64,000 bases of DNA from Alteromonas sp. LMIT006 (lineage in GTDB: Bacteria > Pseudomonadota > Gammaproteobacteria > Enterobacterales > Alteromonadaceae). Of this stretch, positions 1 to 8,031 are shown piece by piece (position 1 is the first letter of the stretch; each line of letters begins with the position of its first letter). The notes beneath the pieces are model-generated. The model did not search any database and was not told the DNA's origin. It saw only the letters and a program-made list of their open reading frames with translations. The stretch lies in NCBI RefSeq assembly GCF_024300645.1, contig NZ_CP101291.1, positions 1,674,001 through 1,738,000 on the forward strand, read 5' to 3'. Both the position numbers and the translations under genes were made by a program.

Positions 1-86
1 AACCCGATGTGTTTTGCCACTTTGCGAAGTACAAATAGCGCTGCAAAGGTAAAAAAGAAGACAAAAAAGAGCTCAATAATCATCAT
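1..86 (-). CDS. N-terminus of a second WecA-like sugar-1-phosphate transferase (partial)
   Basis: Reading leftwards from ATG at 86 (or 83) gives 28 codons that run off the window without a stop. The peptide begins M-M-I-I-E-L-F-F, contains a hydrophobic run, and then R-K-V-A-K-H-I-G. It has the same layout as the start of the complete WecA-like protein encoded at 1913-3052: Met, acidic residue by position 5, F-F-F-x-F-x-A-L, then a basic linker ending in G-L. I infer a paralogous membrane transferase of the glycosyltransferase-4 family, which transfers sugar-1-phosphate to undecaprenyl phosphate. Only the first membrane segment is visible, so the family call rests on similarity to the neighbour. 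Confidence 0.5.
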   Translation of the reverse strand, partial: MMIIELFFVFFFTFAALFVLRKVAKHIG

Positions 87-209
87 ATTCCATTAAATTC
101 GTCTTGAACGTGGTGAGTATAGCACATAAACTGAACATTGACGATGCATGTAATATGATGGTTTTGTGACATAATATTACGGATGCAATAAGGGCATGAA
201 AACACCGAT

Positions 210-1916
210 ATGAAAAGAATCTTTCAATCAATGCGATCCAAACGCTATGTGGCCAGTGTTTTATTGGTACTGTGTGATGCGCTTGCGTTTATGGGCATTG
301 GCTTGACCTTTTCCTTGATGGATCCGTCTCTTACACCAGACCTTCCATGGACGGTGCCCATCTCATACGCCATTGCGCTGTGCATCATTATGATGCTGTT
401 GTTCAAATACGATTTTTACACCTGTTATCATTCCCAACAACGCCATTATCAAAATAAGGTGATTGGCTTGTTAGTCAGTTTGTGCACGTTCTTTTTGTTG
501 TGCACGGTGATTGTATTACAACACCCTGTGGATACGTTGCCGGCGCTAGTCATGATCTTTGGTTTCATGGGCTATGTCTTGTGTTCACGTCTGGTGGCGA
601 CGGTGTTTTTTAAACGCCGAGAAAAGGTGGTCTATTGGGGAGATCACATTGATATCGCCATGGCGTGTCCTGAAACGGCCAAAGCGTATTTGGTTGGACA
701 GGTTGTGTGTCGTGACAGTATTCCGTTGGATTTCACCATTTATAAACGGGTAACGGATCATCAATTTTTTACTAAAAAATATCGTTTTCATACCTTAATC
801 ATCGATGACAAGGTGCTGTGTCGACTCAATTTGACGCAGTTCCAAGAGTTGTTGATTGAGCCAATTGTTTTACGGGTCTTTGATACACAGTCTAAACGCA
901 TCCGTCGACTCAATGCACTCGAGTTGATGCAGGCCACGCAAGCACACATCGGTGTCTATGGGACGCAAAGCCACACCACCAAGCAAACCGTTCCTGTTGT
1001 ATTGGACGGGGTCTGGCCAGAGACACTCAGAAATGGCCTAATTTCACAGATAACAACAACCGATGATGTGAATGCCGCAAACGTTCGCTGTGTGTATTTG
1101 CACTGCGCACTGGACGATGAGCACGTCCAGAAAATCCAATCTGACATCGAGCCTATTGCGGTGCAAAATGCATTACGGCAAGCATTAACTGAGATTGATA
1201 AGCTCAGCGCAGAGACGCATCTGATTGTGGTGTCGCAGTTCAGGCAAGGGATGTCTTTGCCTGCACGTTTATTACAGGGATGGTTAGAATTGGCCTATCA
1301 ACACAAAGCCGCAATGGTCAACGCATCCATCAATGTGGTGCGATTAGACAATACCCTTGACGATGTTGAACATTATTTGGGGACGTGCCAAACATCAGTG
1401 AACCAGCATCGCGCTTTGACCTTATTGTCCCCATATGAGCAGGTACGAGTGCATACACCGAAACAACTTTATGCCTGGGCGCGCTTTATCCACCAACTCT
1501 GTGAGAGACAACAATCAGGCATGTATCGCATCGAAAACAGTGTGCCATGGCATGAACTCATGTTGATGGAACATATGATTTTAGCCGAAGGGTTATCGCC
1601 TAAGATATATGGACAAAGTGTCCTGAGGCCGTATGAAGTCGCTATTGATTTTAGACAGGACAATGCGTTGTCGATACAAGACTATTTTAAGCACTCAGGG
1701 AAAGGGACTGGATGGCAGCATGTCATCGAATTACCTCAATCATCAATGACTCGAACGCAATTCAATCAAACCATGCATTGGTTGTTATCGCAAGATGCGG
1801 CGGCCCTATCAAGCCAAATGCTAAGGGTCTTACAAGGTGATGCGATACCTTCTGCCAAAGAGACTGATAAAGTCGTGAACGTGAGATTTGGTGAAATCTT
1901 TACGCAAAGAGGTTAA
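210..1916 (+). CDS. Membrane protein resembling a degenerate WbpM/CapD-type polysaccharide biosynthesis protein
   Basis: A 568-aa protein with four probable membrane helices in residues 14-135, followed by a soluble region of about 430 residues. The order of parts (four helices, a linker domain ending around R-R-L-N-A-L-E-L, then a Rossmann-like region) resembles the WbpM/CapD/PglF nucleotide-sugar 4,6-dehydratases of capsule and O-antigen synthesis. The G-x-x-G-x-x-G nucleotide loop and the catalytic Y-x-x-x-K expected in that family are not visible, so it may be catalytically dead or only distantly related. It ends on TTAA at 1913-1916, shared with the stop of the convergent wecA-like gene, and sits between two WecA-like genes, which supports a role in surface polysaccharide. 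The function is inferred. Confidence 0.45.
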   Translation: MKRIFQSMRSKRYVASVLLVLCDALAFMGIGLTFSLMDPSLTPDLPWTVPISYAIALCIIMMLLFKYDFYTCYHSQQRHYQNKVIGLLVSLCTFFLLCTVIVLQHPVDTLPALVMIFGFMGYVLCSRLVATVFFKRREKVVYWGDHIDIAMACPETAKAYLVGQVVCRDSIPLDFTIYKRVTDHQFFTKKYRFHTLIIDDKVLCRLNLTQFQELLIEPIVLRVFDTQSKRIRRLNALELMQATQAHIGVYGTQSHTTKQTVPVVLDGVWPETLRNGLISQITTTDDVNAANVRCVYLHCALDDEHVQKIQSDIEPIAVQNALRQALTEIDKLSAETHLIVVSQFRQGMSLPARLLQGWLELAYQHKAAMVNASINVVRLDNTLDDVEHYLGTCQTSVNQHRALTLLSPYEQVRVHTPKQLYAWARFIHQLCERQQSGMYRIENSVPWHELMLMEHMILAEGLSPKIYGQSVLRPYEVAIDFRQDNALSIQDYFKHSGKGTGWQHVIELPQSSMTRTQFNQTMHWLLSQDAAALSSQMLRVLQGDAIPSAKETDKVVNVRFGEIFTQRG

Positions 1917-3052
1917 CCTTTTTTGGCAAACTCATCCGAGGCTGAAGCGGTCGATGAAGTCGATGCGGGAGAACGCACGGCACGGATGGAGGACAACGTG
2001 CTGGGAGCGGTGTTCAAGACGTTTTGTGCAAAGTGATGCGGCCAGTTTTTATTTAGTGCGTAGGTGTAGACCGCAAACGTTAATAAGAAACTGATGAACA
2101 TCATAGATTCTGGCAGCATGATGTATTCGCCAAGGATCCCAAAACAGGCAAACCCCGCAGCCAACGAGCAGATCACAAATAAGGTCCCGGTTTTGCTGAT
2201 CCCTGCGTTGAGGCAAATGTGGTGCAAATGATCGCGATCTGGGGTAAAGGGCGATTGACCTCGTTTGATGCGTCTGAACATGATCGCCGTCATATCCATC
2301 AACGGCAACCCAATAAGCCACAACGCGGTCACTGGACGCATAGTGGCACTGGCATCGGGTTGGGTCATGGTGAGCAAGAACCAAATCACCACAAAGCCAA
2401 TCATCATCGAACCCGCATCGCCCATAAACACTTTGCGTTTGTGACCCAATATGCCTAGGTTAAACATTACATATGGCACTAGGGCGGCTACCACCACCAA
2501 GCAAACAAAGGCAAGATCGTGTAATGCGTGAAGGTTCAAGACAATGGCCATACCGGTAAAGGTAATGATGGCCAGTCCGCCTAGAAGACCATCGATGCCA
2601 TCGACCATATTAAATGCATTAATGGCACCAATCACTGCCAATATGGTAATAATCGGGGCCAGTGGGCCAAAGTACATGTCACCGAAGCCAAAAATATTAC
2701 CGACGTAATCCAACTGCATATGGGTGTTTGCAATCACTAGGATAGTTATTCCAGCTTGTACCAATAATCGCGGCGCAACGGGCATGTCGAAGCGATCATC
2801 AATGGCGCCGAGTATAACTAATACGGCAATGCATAGAACAAACAGCTCGGCGTGGGCCAAAATGCTCGGGGATTGAATAAAATAAAAAAAGAGGGCGACA
2901 AAAACAGCTATGCCGCCCACTAGGGGAATACTGCCTTGGTGTTGTTTGCGCAGGTTAGGCGTGTCAAGTAAACCTAGTGACGGGGCCAGTTTGGAAAAAC
3001 AATACAACGCGCAAAATGAAAAGAAAAAGGTAAAAACTAAATCTATCAGCAC
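1913..3052 (-). CDS. wecA: WecA-like undecaprenyl-phosphate sugar-1-phosphate transferase
   Basis: A 379-aa polytopic inner-membrane protein of the MraY/WecA (glycosyltransferase 4) family. Family landmarks are visible: N-M-V-D-G-I-D-G-L in mid protein, F-M-G-D-A-G-S (the Mg-binding Asp region), and D-R-D-H-L-H-H-I near the C-terminus, the His-rich loop typical of WecA. The family transfers a sugar-1-phosphate, usually GlcNAc-1-P, from UDP-sugar to undecaprenyl phosphate and so starts O-antigen, enterobacterial common antigen or exopolysaccharide repeat units. The start is GTG at 3052 with G-G-G-A six bases upstream. A Ser/Thr/Ala-rich tail of about 40 residues follows the last helix. The gene converges on the preceding gene, overlapping it by 4 bases. 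The substrate cannot be read from sequence. Confidence 0.85.
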   Translation of the reverse strand: MLIDLVFTFFFSFCALYCFSKLAPSLGLLDTPNLRKQHQGSIPLVGGIAVFVALFFYFIQSPSILAHAELFVLCIAVLVILGAIDDRFDMPVAPRLLVQAGITILVIANTHMQLDYVGNIFGFGDMYFGPLAPIITILAVIGAINAFNMVDGIDGLLGGLAIITFTGMAIVLNLHALHDLAFVCLVVVAALVPYVMFNLGILGHKRKVFMGDAGSMMIGFVVIWFLLTMTQPDASATMRPVTALWLIGLPLMDMTAIMFRRIKRGQSPFTPDRDHLHHICLNAGISKTGTLFVICSLAAGFACFGILGEYIMLPESMMFISFLLTFAVYTYALNKNWPHHFAQNVLNTAPSTLSSIRAVRSPASTSSTASASDEFAKKG

Positions 3053-3133
3053 AATTAATCCCTGTCGCTTGATTGGCTAAAGTAATATCGAAGCACTTTA
3101 GAAAAACATTAAGCTAAATTTTTAACGTTGTCT

Positions 3134-3150
3134 CTAAGCCTTTTTCTTAG
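3134..3150 (+). repeat. Hairpin-forming CTAAG/CTTAG element, copy 1
   Basis: CTAAGCCTTTTTCTTAG, extended by flanking bases to a 7-bp stem (3132-3152). An almost identical 17-mer (one mismatch) occurs at 12030-12046. This copy lies about 80 bp upstream of the lipoprotein gene at 3234 and the other about 190 bp upstream of the second repeat-protein gene. It may be a regulatory dyad or a small hairpin; the function is unknown. Confidence 0.4.
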
Positions 3151-3233
3151 AGGAGGTTAAAATCCAAGTGTTTTTGACTTGAACGCACTCAATGCGCTAT
3201 TATCATCCAAAATAATAATGATAAGTAAGTGTG

Positions 3234-3680
3234 ATGAAAGCTCGGTCCCTCACTCTAATTCTCCTCCTCACCCTGTCAGGGTGTTTATCTACGTCCGAAA
3301 AATTCCAGCAAGATGCCCAGTTTATTGTGGAATATTTGTTGTATGATTTTCCCATGCCGGCCGATGCCGAGATTGACAGTGATGAGAGCATCATCATGGG
3401 GACTGGCAGTTCTTGGTCTGGGCGGGTGAACTTGTTTGCGCCAGAAGCGCCGGGCAAACTCATGCGCTATTACACTGACACAGGCAAGAACATGGGGTGG
3501 CAATTAAGCTCCTCGACCATCTCGGATAACATCATCATGGTGTTCAAAAAAGCCAGTCGCACCGCGACGGTGGAAATCCATCGCCGCTCGTTTTTGGAAA
3601 CCAAAATTTTACGCAGTGATGGCACCAACATCACAATCAGCGTCCATCACCCCAAAGAGGGCGGTCCAGCCACACAATAA
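3234..3680 (+). CDS. Small outer-membrane-type lipoprotein, function unknown
   Basis: A 148-aa protein with a short signal peptide and lipobox L-S-G-C (acylated Cys at about residue 17), so it should be lipid-anchored. The mature part has P-M-P-A-D-A, a G-T-G-S-S-W-S-G-R segment, a Y-Y-x-D segment and a G-W motif, suggesting a compact alpha/beta domain of about 120 residues. I do not recognise a named family. The open frame begins with GTG at 3231, but the adjacent ATG at 3234 gives the more typical M-K-x-R lipoprotein start. It stands alone in front of another lipoprotein gene, 142 bp away, and within a run of exported proteins, so a role in the surface or matrix is possible but unproven. 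Confidence 0.7.
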   Translation: MKARSLTLILLLTLSGCLSTSEKFQQDAQFIVEYLLYDFPMPADAEIDSDESIIMGTGSSWSGRVNLFAPEAPGKLMRYYTDTGKNMGWQLSSSTISDNIIMVFKKASRTATVEIHRRSFLETKILRSDGTNITISVHHPKEGGPATQ

Positions 3681-3822
3681 AAAAGAGCATCTGTTGGGTA
3701 TCATCCTGTCATACGAAAGTTTTGTGAAACGAGGCATTTTGGTGTTGCATTCATGCGTATATATGCTTTAATGATTATATCAATTTTGAACATTACAGAA
3801 TCTTCGTTGAAAAGGATTTACC

Positions 3823-5415
3823 ATGAACTTCAAGTACTCTCAACTTGCCGTAGCATTAGCGGCATCTCTAGCTTTAGGCGGTTGCTTTGGTAGCAGCAAT
3901 GTATCAACCAATGTACCAGACGTTGTCATCCCACCACCTGTTAGTACGACGATTGATGTCGAAGTAACGGGTAACGTCATTGACTCTGTCACAGGGAATG
4001 CGATTGATGGCGCCACCTTAACCTTTTTAGTCAATGGTGAAGCCACAAATGAACCACGTTTGTTAGATACTGGTTTTACACGGATTTCAGAGCTGACGGC
4101 GACGGCCGGTGCCTTTGCGTTTGGTTTTGACAGCGATACGCTCATTGATTCGGTAACTATCTTAGTCGAAGCCGATGGCTACTTGACGCAAACGATTAAT
4201 TTTGACATTGCGAATGCTGCTTCAAATAACGCGCTGGCGTTCCCACTGATCGCCAAAGTCACGCCAGGTATTGCGGTGGTCGAAACGCAGGCAACTGTTA
4301 CTGGTCCAGTGGCTGAAGAAATTGTGATTGAAGCTGCCGCAGAAACGGGGGCTGCAACGGTCACAATACCAGTGGGCGTGGTCTTACAGAACGCACAAGG
4401 TGAAGCGGTTACTGGAGATGTGTCATTGCAAGTTGTTGCAATTGACTCGGACGCCAGCGAGGCATCATCGGCCAGTGTTGCTGACTTGCTGCCAGCAGGT
4501 TTACAAGACGCAGGGTCAGCGGATGTCTTCTTACCGGTAGCCGCGACCGTGATTAACTTTACGGACGCGCAGGGTAATCCTATCAAGCAATTCTCTTCGC
4601 CGATTACCGTAACCATGCAGATCCCATCGTCTCGCAACGTGGCCGAGGGCGACACCTTGACGTTGAAATCCTATGATGAAATCACTGGCGTGTGGACAAC
4701 AGAAGACGAAGTGGTCACCGTCGGTGCACAAAATGGTGATTTCTTCCCGGGCACGTTCCAAATCAGCAGTTTATCGATAAAAGCAGCGGGTAAACAGATC
4801 AGTAATGATGTGTGCGCAGGCTCAACCACCACCATCAACTTTACTGGCGACGCAGCGGTTGCCGGTTTGGTAGCAAACATTAGCCGCATTGCTTCGGGTT
4901 CAGCAACACGCACCTTGACCGATGACCAAGCACAATTGGCGTTAACGGACACGGCTTCAGCGTCTGAACTAGCGTCTGTTCGTGTAACGGATTCACAAGG
5001 CCGTGTATGGGGCTCAGTCACTGGCGCAACTGCATGTGGCGCGATCAATGTACCTCTGACTAATCCTGGCACTACCGTCAGCGAAAGCTTGAATGTCACC
5101 GCTATTTGTGAAGGTGACAGCACGGTCTTTACTGCTGATACAGCTGCCGTGGTTAACTATCGCTTGGCTGACAGTTCAGATGCAATGGCCTTGGCCGCTC
5201 ATGTGGGCGGGGGTAACTACCGTTTGCAATTATTGAACGATGGCGCTACCTATGATGTGAATATCAACTCAAGCATTGTCGGAGTACCAGATTATTCGGT
5301 ACAAATCACTGCCGATGGCCAAGACGAATCCGCACCAATCACCTATGATTGTAATGCAGGCACTGGTACTGGTGGTACCGGTGGTACCGGTGGCACTGGC
5401 GGTGGCGGTATCTAA
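3823..5415 (+). CDS. Large lipoprotein with carboxypeptidase-regulatory-like and beta-sandwich regions
   Basis: A 530-aa exported lipoprotein: signal peptide, then lipobox L-G-G-C with Cys at residue 21. Residues 45-130 (V-T-G-N-V-I-D-S-V-T-G, then G-A-x-L-x-F and V-E-A-D-G-Y) look like a carboxypeptidase-regulatory-like beta-sandwich. Residues 180-320 (ATVTIPVGVVL, then FSSPITVTMQIP and LKSYDE) resemble the ZU5-like beta domains of bacterial surface lipoproteins. The rest is beta-rich and Thr/Ser-rich, with isolated Cys pairs. The C-terminus is a low-complexity Gly-Thr tail. The start is supported by AAAGGA eight bases upstream, and a strong terminator follows, so the gene is monocistronic. 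Likely a surface or matrix protein; no enzymatic motif is seen. Confidence 0.75.
   Translation: MNFKYSQLAVALAASLALGGCFGSSNVSTNVPDVVIPPPVSTTIDVEVTGNVIDSVTGNAIDGATLTFLVNGEATNEPRLLDTGFTRISELTATAGAFAFGFDSDTLIDSVTILVEADGYLTQTINFDIANAASNNALAFPLIAKVTPGIAVVETQATVTGPVAEEIVIEAAAETGAATVTIPVGVVLQNAQGEAVTGDVSLQVVAIDSDASEASSASVADLLPAGLQDAGSADVFLPVAATVINFTDAQGNPIKQFSSPITVTMQIPSSRNVAEGDTLTLKSYDEITGVWTTEDEVVTVGAQNGDFFPGTFQISSLSIKAAGKQISNDVCAGSTTTINFTGDAAVAGLVANISRIASGSATRTLTDDQAQLALTDTASASELASVRVTDSQGRVWGSVTGATACGAINVPLTNPGTTVSESLNVTAICEGDSTVFTADTAAVVNYRLADSSDAMALAAHVGGGNYRLQLLNDGATYDVNINSSIVGVPDYSVQITADGQDESAPITYDCNAGTGTGGTGGTGGTGGGGI
5359..5412 (+). repeat. Tandem 9-bp repeats encoding a Gly-Thr-Gly tail
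   Basis: Several degenerate copies of GGTACCGGT/GGTACTGGT in tandem encode the C-terminal G-T-G-G-T-G tail of the lipoprotein. The unit is a multiple of three, so slippage would change tail length without shifting the frame. Confidence 0.7.
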
Positions 5416-5440
5416 GCGCCAATCTTGCTAACCGAACCTC

Positions 5441-5468
5441 AAAAAGGCTCAGACTCTGGGCCTTTTTT
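5441..5468 (+). terminator. Rho-independent terminator after the 530-aa lipoprotein
   Basis: AAAAAGGCTCAG, loop ACT, then CTGGGCCTTTTTT: a GC-rich stem with an A tract and a T tract, starting 25 bases after the stop codon. The following gene starts 68 bases later and must have its own promoter or depend on read-through. Confidence 0.8.
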
Positions 5469-5535
5469 GTGGTTGCAACGAATGGTAAACTATTTACAGT
5501 CAAGGATGTCACCCAGGATCCATAAGGAAGACAAG

Positions 5536-7761
5536 ATGACAATAACCCTTTCCCAAGTATGTCGACAGAGCTCAATGTGTTTGCGTATTGCGTGCGTAAG
5601 TGTCTGGGTCAGTGTGTGGACCATGGCGAGCGTTGACGTGATAGCAGGCACATCGAGCGATAGCCAATCTTCCACTGGTCGCATTTCATTACAGCCGTTT
5701 GTGATTGATACCGATGTCAACGTGCAGGGCTTTGGAGGCCTGATCAACGTCCCCAGCGCTCACGCCATCGGAGTAGGAGAGTTGTACTGGACCTATTCTA
5801 CCTTGACCGACAACGGCTCGTATCGCAGCGGTGAATCCGACGGCTTATATCAAGCAGGTCATAACCTATCCTTTACAGCCAGCCCGTTTCCAGGCGTAGA
5901 AGCGACGATCCGCAACTCAGGTGGTACATGGGACGAAGGATCTGATCTGCAAGCTAACATCAAATACCAAGCGACGTTCATCCCCAAAGACTGGTTTGCC
6001 TTGGCGGCAGGCTACCAGGATATTGGTGGGATCACCAATCATCTAGACAGTTACTTTGTGGTGGCTAGTAAAGATTGGCGAAATCTACGTTTAACAATAG
6101 GCACAGGTAAAAAACTAGATAAGATAAATAGATTTACGCTTGGAACTGTCTTTCCAAGACGCTATGAAGGAGGATTTTACGGGATCCAATACCAACCGTA
6201 CGAATGGCTACAACTGATGGCAGAGCACGATGGCGTCAACAATGCCGTGGCTGCCAAATTTAAAACCCCAAAACATTGGTTCGATGGCCAAATCCAACTG
6301 TATGGTTCGGTCATGACCGGCGATTACGATGCGGGCACTGGCAACGATAAGGTGTTTTTGCAAGTAGGGGTGAGAGCGAATCTATTCCAAGGCGTGGATG
6401 GCGCGTTGGATACACCCAACTATGAAACCCAATTACTGGACGAAGAACTGGGCTGGTTGATGGAGTCACACGATTATGGGGTGTACGAACCTGGTCAAGC
6501 GGCTGCGCATTCAGATTACACGCAAAGCACGCATTACGACGATAATGTGGTGTTGATGAATAAGCTGTTGGTAGCGCTTGAAAAACACGGTTTTGATAAC
6601 GTCTGGGTCGGCGCCCACAGTGAGCGATTGTACGTCCGCATCGAAAACGCCCTATACAACCGTAATCAGTTTGATGCCATTGGCGTGGCATTGGGCATGA
6701 CTGCGCAGTATGTGCCTGAACACATACAATCCGTGGACTTTACCTTGTCGCGTTACGAAGTCCCCACGTTCCGCGTGGCGGTGTCGGCGCAAAAATTGGT
6801 GGCGTTTTACAACGGTCAAATACGCGATCCCGGATTTGAAGCACGCGTCCCGCGCGATCGCAAAGACGTATTGGTCGACTGGGTGCGTGGGGTCAATCGC
6901 CCCTGGTTGAAACCGCGGGTAAAGTTTTCTCCAGTCTTGCCAAACTTTATCGGCACTGAGCTAGGCCAAGCGGATTTGAACTTAAGTGTGCGCGCTAATG
7001 TCCATATGCCATTATGGCGTGGGGGCGAGGTGTACGCCGATTATGATGTGAACATCTCAGAGAGTGAGGATTTTGACTTGGGCGGTGCGTTTTGGAAATA
7101 TCGCCAGCCCACTGGGTTAAAAAACGTGTTCTTGCGCCAAACTATGCAACTGCCTTGGAACGTCTATGTATCCGGTGGCCTTGGCGTTGCCAAACAACAA
7201 TGGCGTGAAGAGCACAATGTAGCGACCTTTCAAGCCGGCTGGCAATCACTGGATGGTCGACACCGCTTGAGTTATCACTATGGATATCTGCAGACTCGGA
7301 TCCCAGAAGGGCAAGACCGCTATATCTATACTGCAGAATATCGGCATTATCTGCCACTGTTGGATGTATCCATGTATGCTGAGGCAGGTCAGTTTTGGCG
7401 CGGTGATCGCGGCTACAAAGTTGGCTTTACCACGTCATTAGGTGATTCGACCCTCAGTGTGTTCATGAGCGAGACCGACGTCAGCATCAAAGGATTGGGC
7501 TTTAGCATTCCGTTGGGCAGTCGTAAGAACATGGCCCCAAGTCAACACGGCTATCAAGTGCGCATGGCGGAGCGTTGGCACTATTCACTGGGGACGTCCA
7601 GTTATAAGGGCACGAACCGTATCTTTGTGAACATGGCACTGCGACCAGGGTATTTGGCGCAGATGCAAGGGCGGTATTTTAACTTTGACCGCTTATCGAT
7701 TGCGCATTTAAACAACGCGCTACCAAGGTTGTTGATTGCGTATCGCGAGTTTGCTCAGTAG
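5536..7761 (+). CDS. YjbH-family outer-membrane exopolysaccharide-associated protein
   Basis: A 741-aa protein beginning at ATG 5536, preceded by AAGGAAG; the open frame extends upstream to 5425 but that part overlaps the terminator. After an N-terminal signal-like segment the mature protein starts with F-G-G-L-I-N-V-P-S-A and G-E-L-Y-W-T-Y-S, then SPFPGVEATIR. This pattern marks the YjbH/WbfB family, whose members are predicted outer-membrane beta-barrels tied to exopolysaccharide production. Many amphipathic strands with aromatic ends run through the C-terminal half. In enterobacteria yjbH sits with yjbEFG or gfc genes; those partners are absent here. It lies directly upstream of the curli-like locus. 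Confidence 0.7.
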   Translation: MTITLSQVCRQSSMCLRIACVSVWVSVWTMASVDVIAGTSSDSQSSTGRISLQPFVIDTDVNVQGFGGLINVPSAHAIGVGELYWTYSTLTDNGSYRSGESDGLYQAGHNLSFTASPFPGVEATIRNSGGTWDEGSDLQANIKYQATFIPKDWFALAAGYQDIGGITNHLDSYFVVASKDWRNLRLTIGTGKKLDKINRFTLGTVFPRRYEGGFYGIQYQPYEWLQLMAEHDGVNNAVAAKFKTPKHWFDGQIQLYGSVMTGDYDAGTGNDKVFLQVGVRANLFQGVDGALDTPNYETQLLDEELGWLMESHDYGVYEPGQAAAHSDYTQSTHYDDNVVLMNKLLVALEKHGFDNVWVGAHSERLYVRIENALYNRNQFDAIGVALGMTAQYVPEHIQSVDFTLSRYEVPTFRVAVSAQKLVAFYNGQIRDPGFEARVPRDRKDVLVDWVRGVNRPWLKPRVKFSPVLPNFIGTELGQADLNLSVRANVHMPLWRGGEVYADYDVNISESEDFDLGGAFWKYRQPTGLKNVFLRQTMQLPWNVYVSGGLGVAKQQWREEHNVATFQAGWQSLDGRHRLSYHYGYLQTRIPEGQDRYIYTAEYRHYLPLLDVSMYAEAGQFWRGDRGYKVGFTTSLGDSTLSVFMSETDVSIKGLGFSIPLGSRKNMAPSQHGYQVRMAERWHYSLGTSSYKGTNRIFVNMALRPGYLAQMQGRYFNFDRLSIAHLNNALPRLLIAYREFAQ

Positions 7762-7941
7762 CCCCCTTTATTCTTGTGATGGCGGCAAGGTGATACTAAT
7801 AAAATAACTTAGAACGAGGTGGTGAGTTTTTGCTACTTAAAATGGGAGAGTTACACTAGGAGTTTTTCTGAGTAGGGCAAAAAGCGATTGAAATACGTTC
7901 CATCAGGTACTTATACTGACATGACTGGTGCGCGGAAGGTG

Positions 7942-7957
7942 TACCACAAATATGGTA
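7942..7957. promoter_or_regulatory. Putative NarL/FixJ-type 7-2-7 operator, copy A
   Basis: TACCACAAATATGGTA is two inverted heptamers, TACCACA and (on the other strand) TACCATA, separated by AA. This is the arrangement known for NarL-type regulators. It ends two bases before a candidate -35 TTGACT, placing its centre about 43 bp before the inferred transcription start, a class II activator position. An identical 16-mer occurs at 12147-12162, also 90 bp before its ATG. Binding by the regulator encoded at 15919 is inferred. Confidence 0.6.
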
Positions 7958-7959
7958 TG

Positions 7960-7986
7960 TTGACTGAATTCAGGTGTGCGTATAGT
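7960..7986 (+). promoter_or_regulatory. Candidate promoter of the first repeat-protein gene
   Basis: TTGACT and TATAGT with a short 15-bp spacer, conserved in copy B. The suboptimal spacing fits an activator-dependent promoter. Confidence 0.45.
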
Positions 7987-8031
7987 GGATAGGGTTCAGG
8001 ACATGTTGTACAAATTTGATGGAGTAATGTC

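Larger units (their letters stand above)
7857..8031 (+). repeat. Duplicated upstream regulatory region, copy A
   Basis: About 175 bp ending at the start codon of the first repeat protein, strongly similar to 12063-12236 upstream of the second. Similarity begins at TAGGAGTTTTTC in both and continues with one small indel to GATGGAGTAAT just before ATG. The core from TACCACAAATATGG through TTGACTGAATTCAGG is identical, while the coding regions downstream diverge in their middles. This suggests a shared, selected promoter. Confidence 0.85.

Noticed and set aside
2219-2458. Plus-strand open frame inside the wecA-like gene
   Set aside because: Antisense to a well-supported gene, with no recognisable protein features.
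5359-5412. Possible CRISPR-like or tandem repeat array
   Set aside because: The units are contiguous Gly/Thr codons inside a gene, with no spacers.
5425-5535. N-terminal extension of the YjbH-family protein
   Set aside because: It begins inside the terminator region and would bury the signal peptide; ATG 5536 has a good ribosome site.
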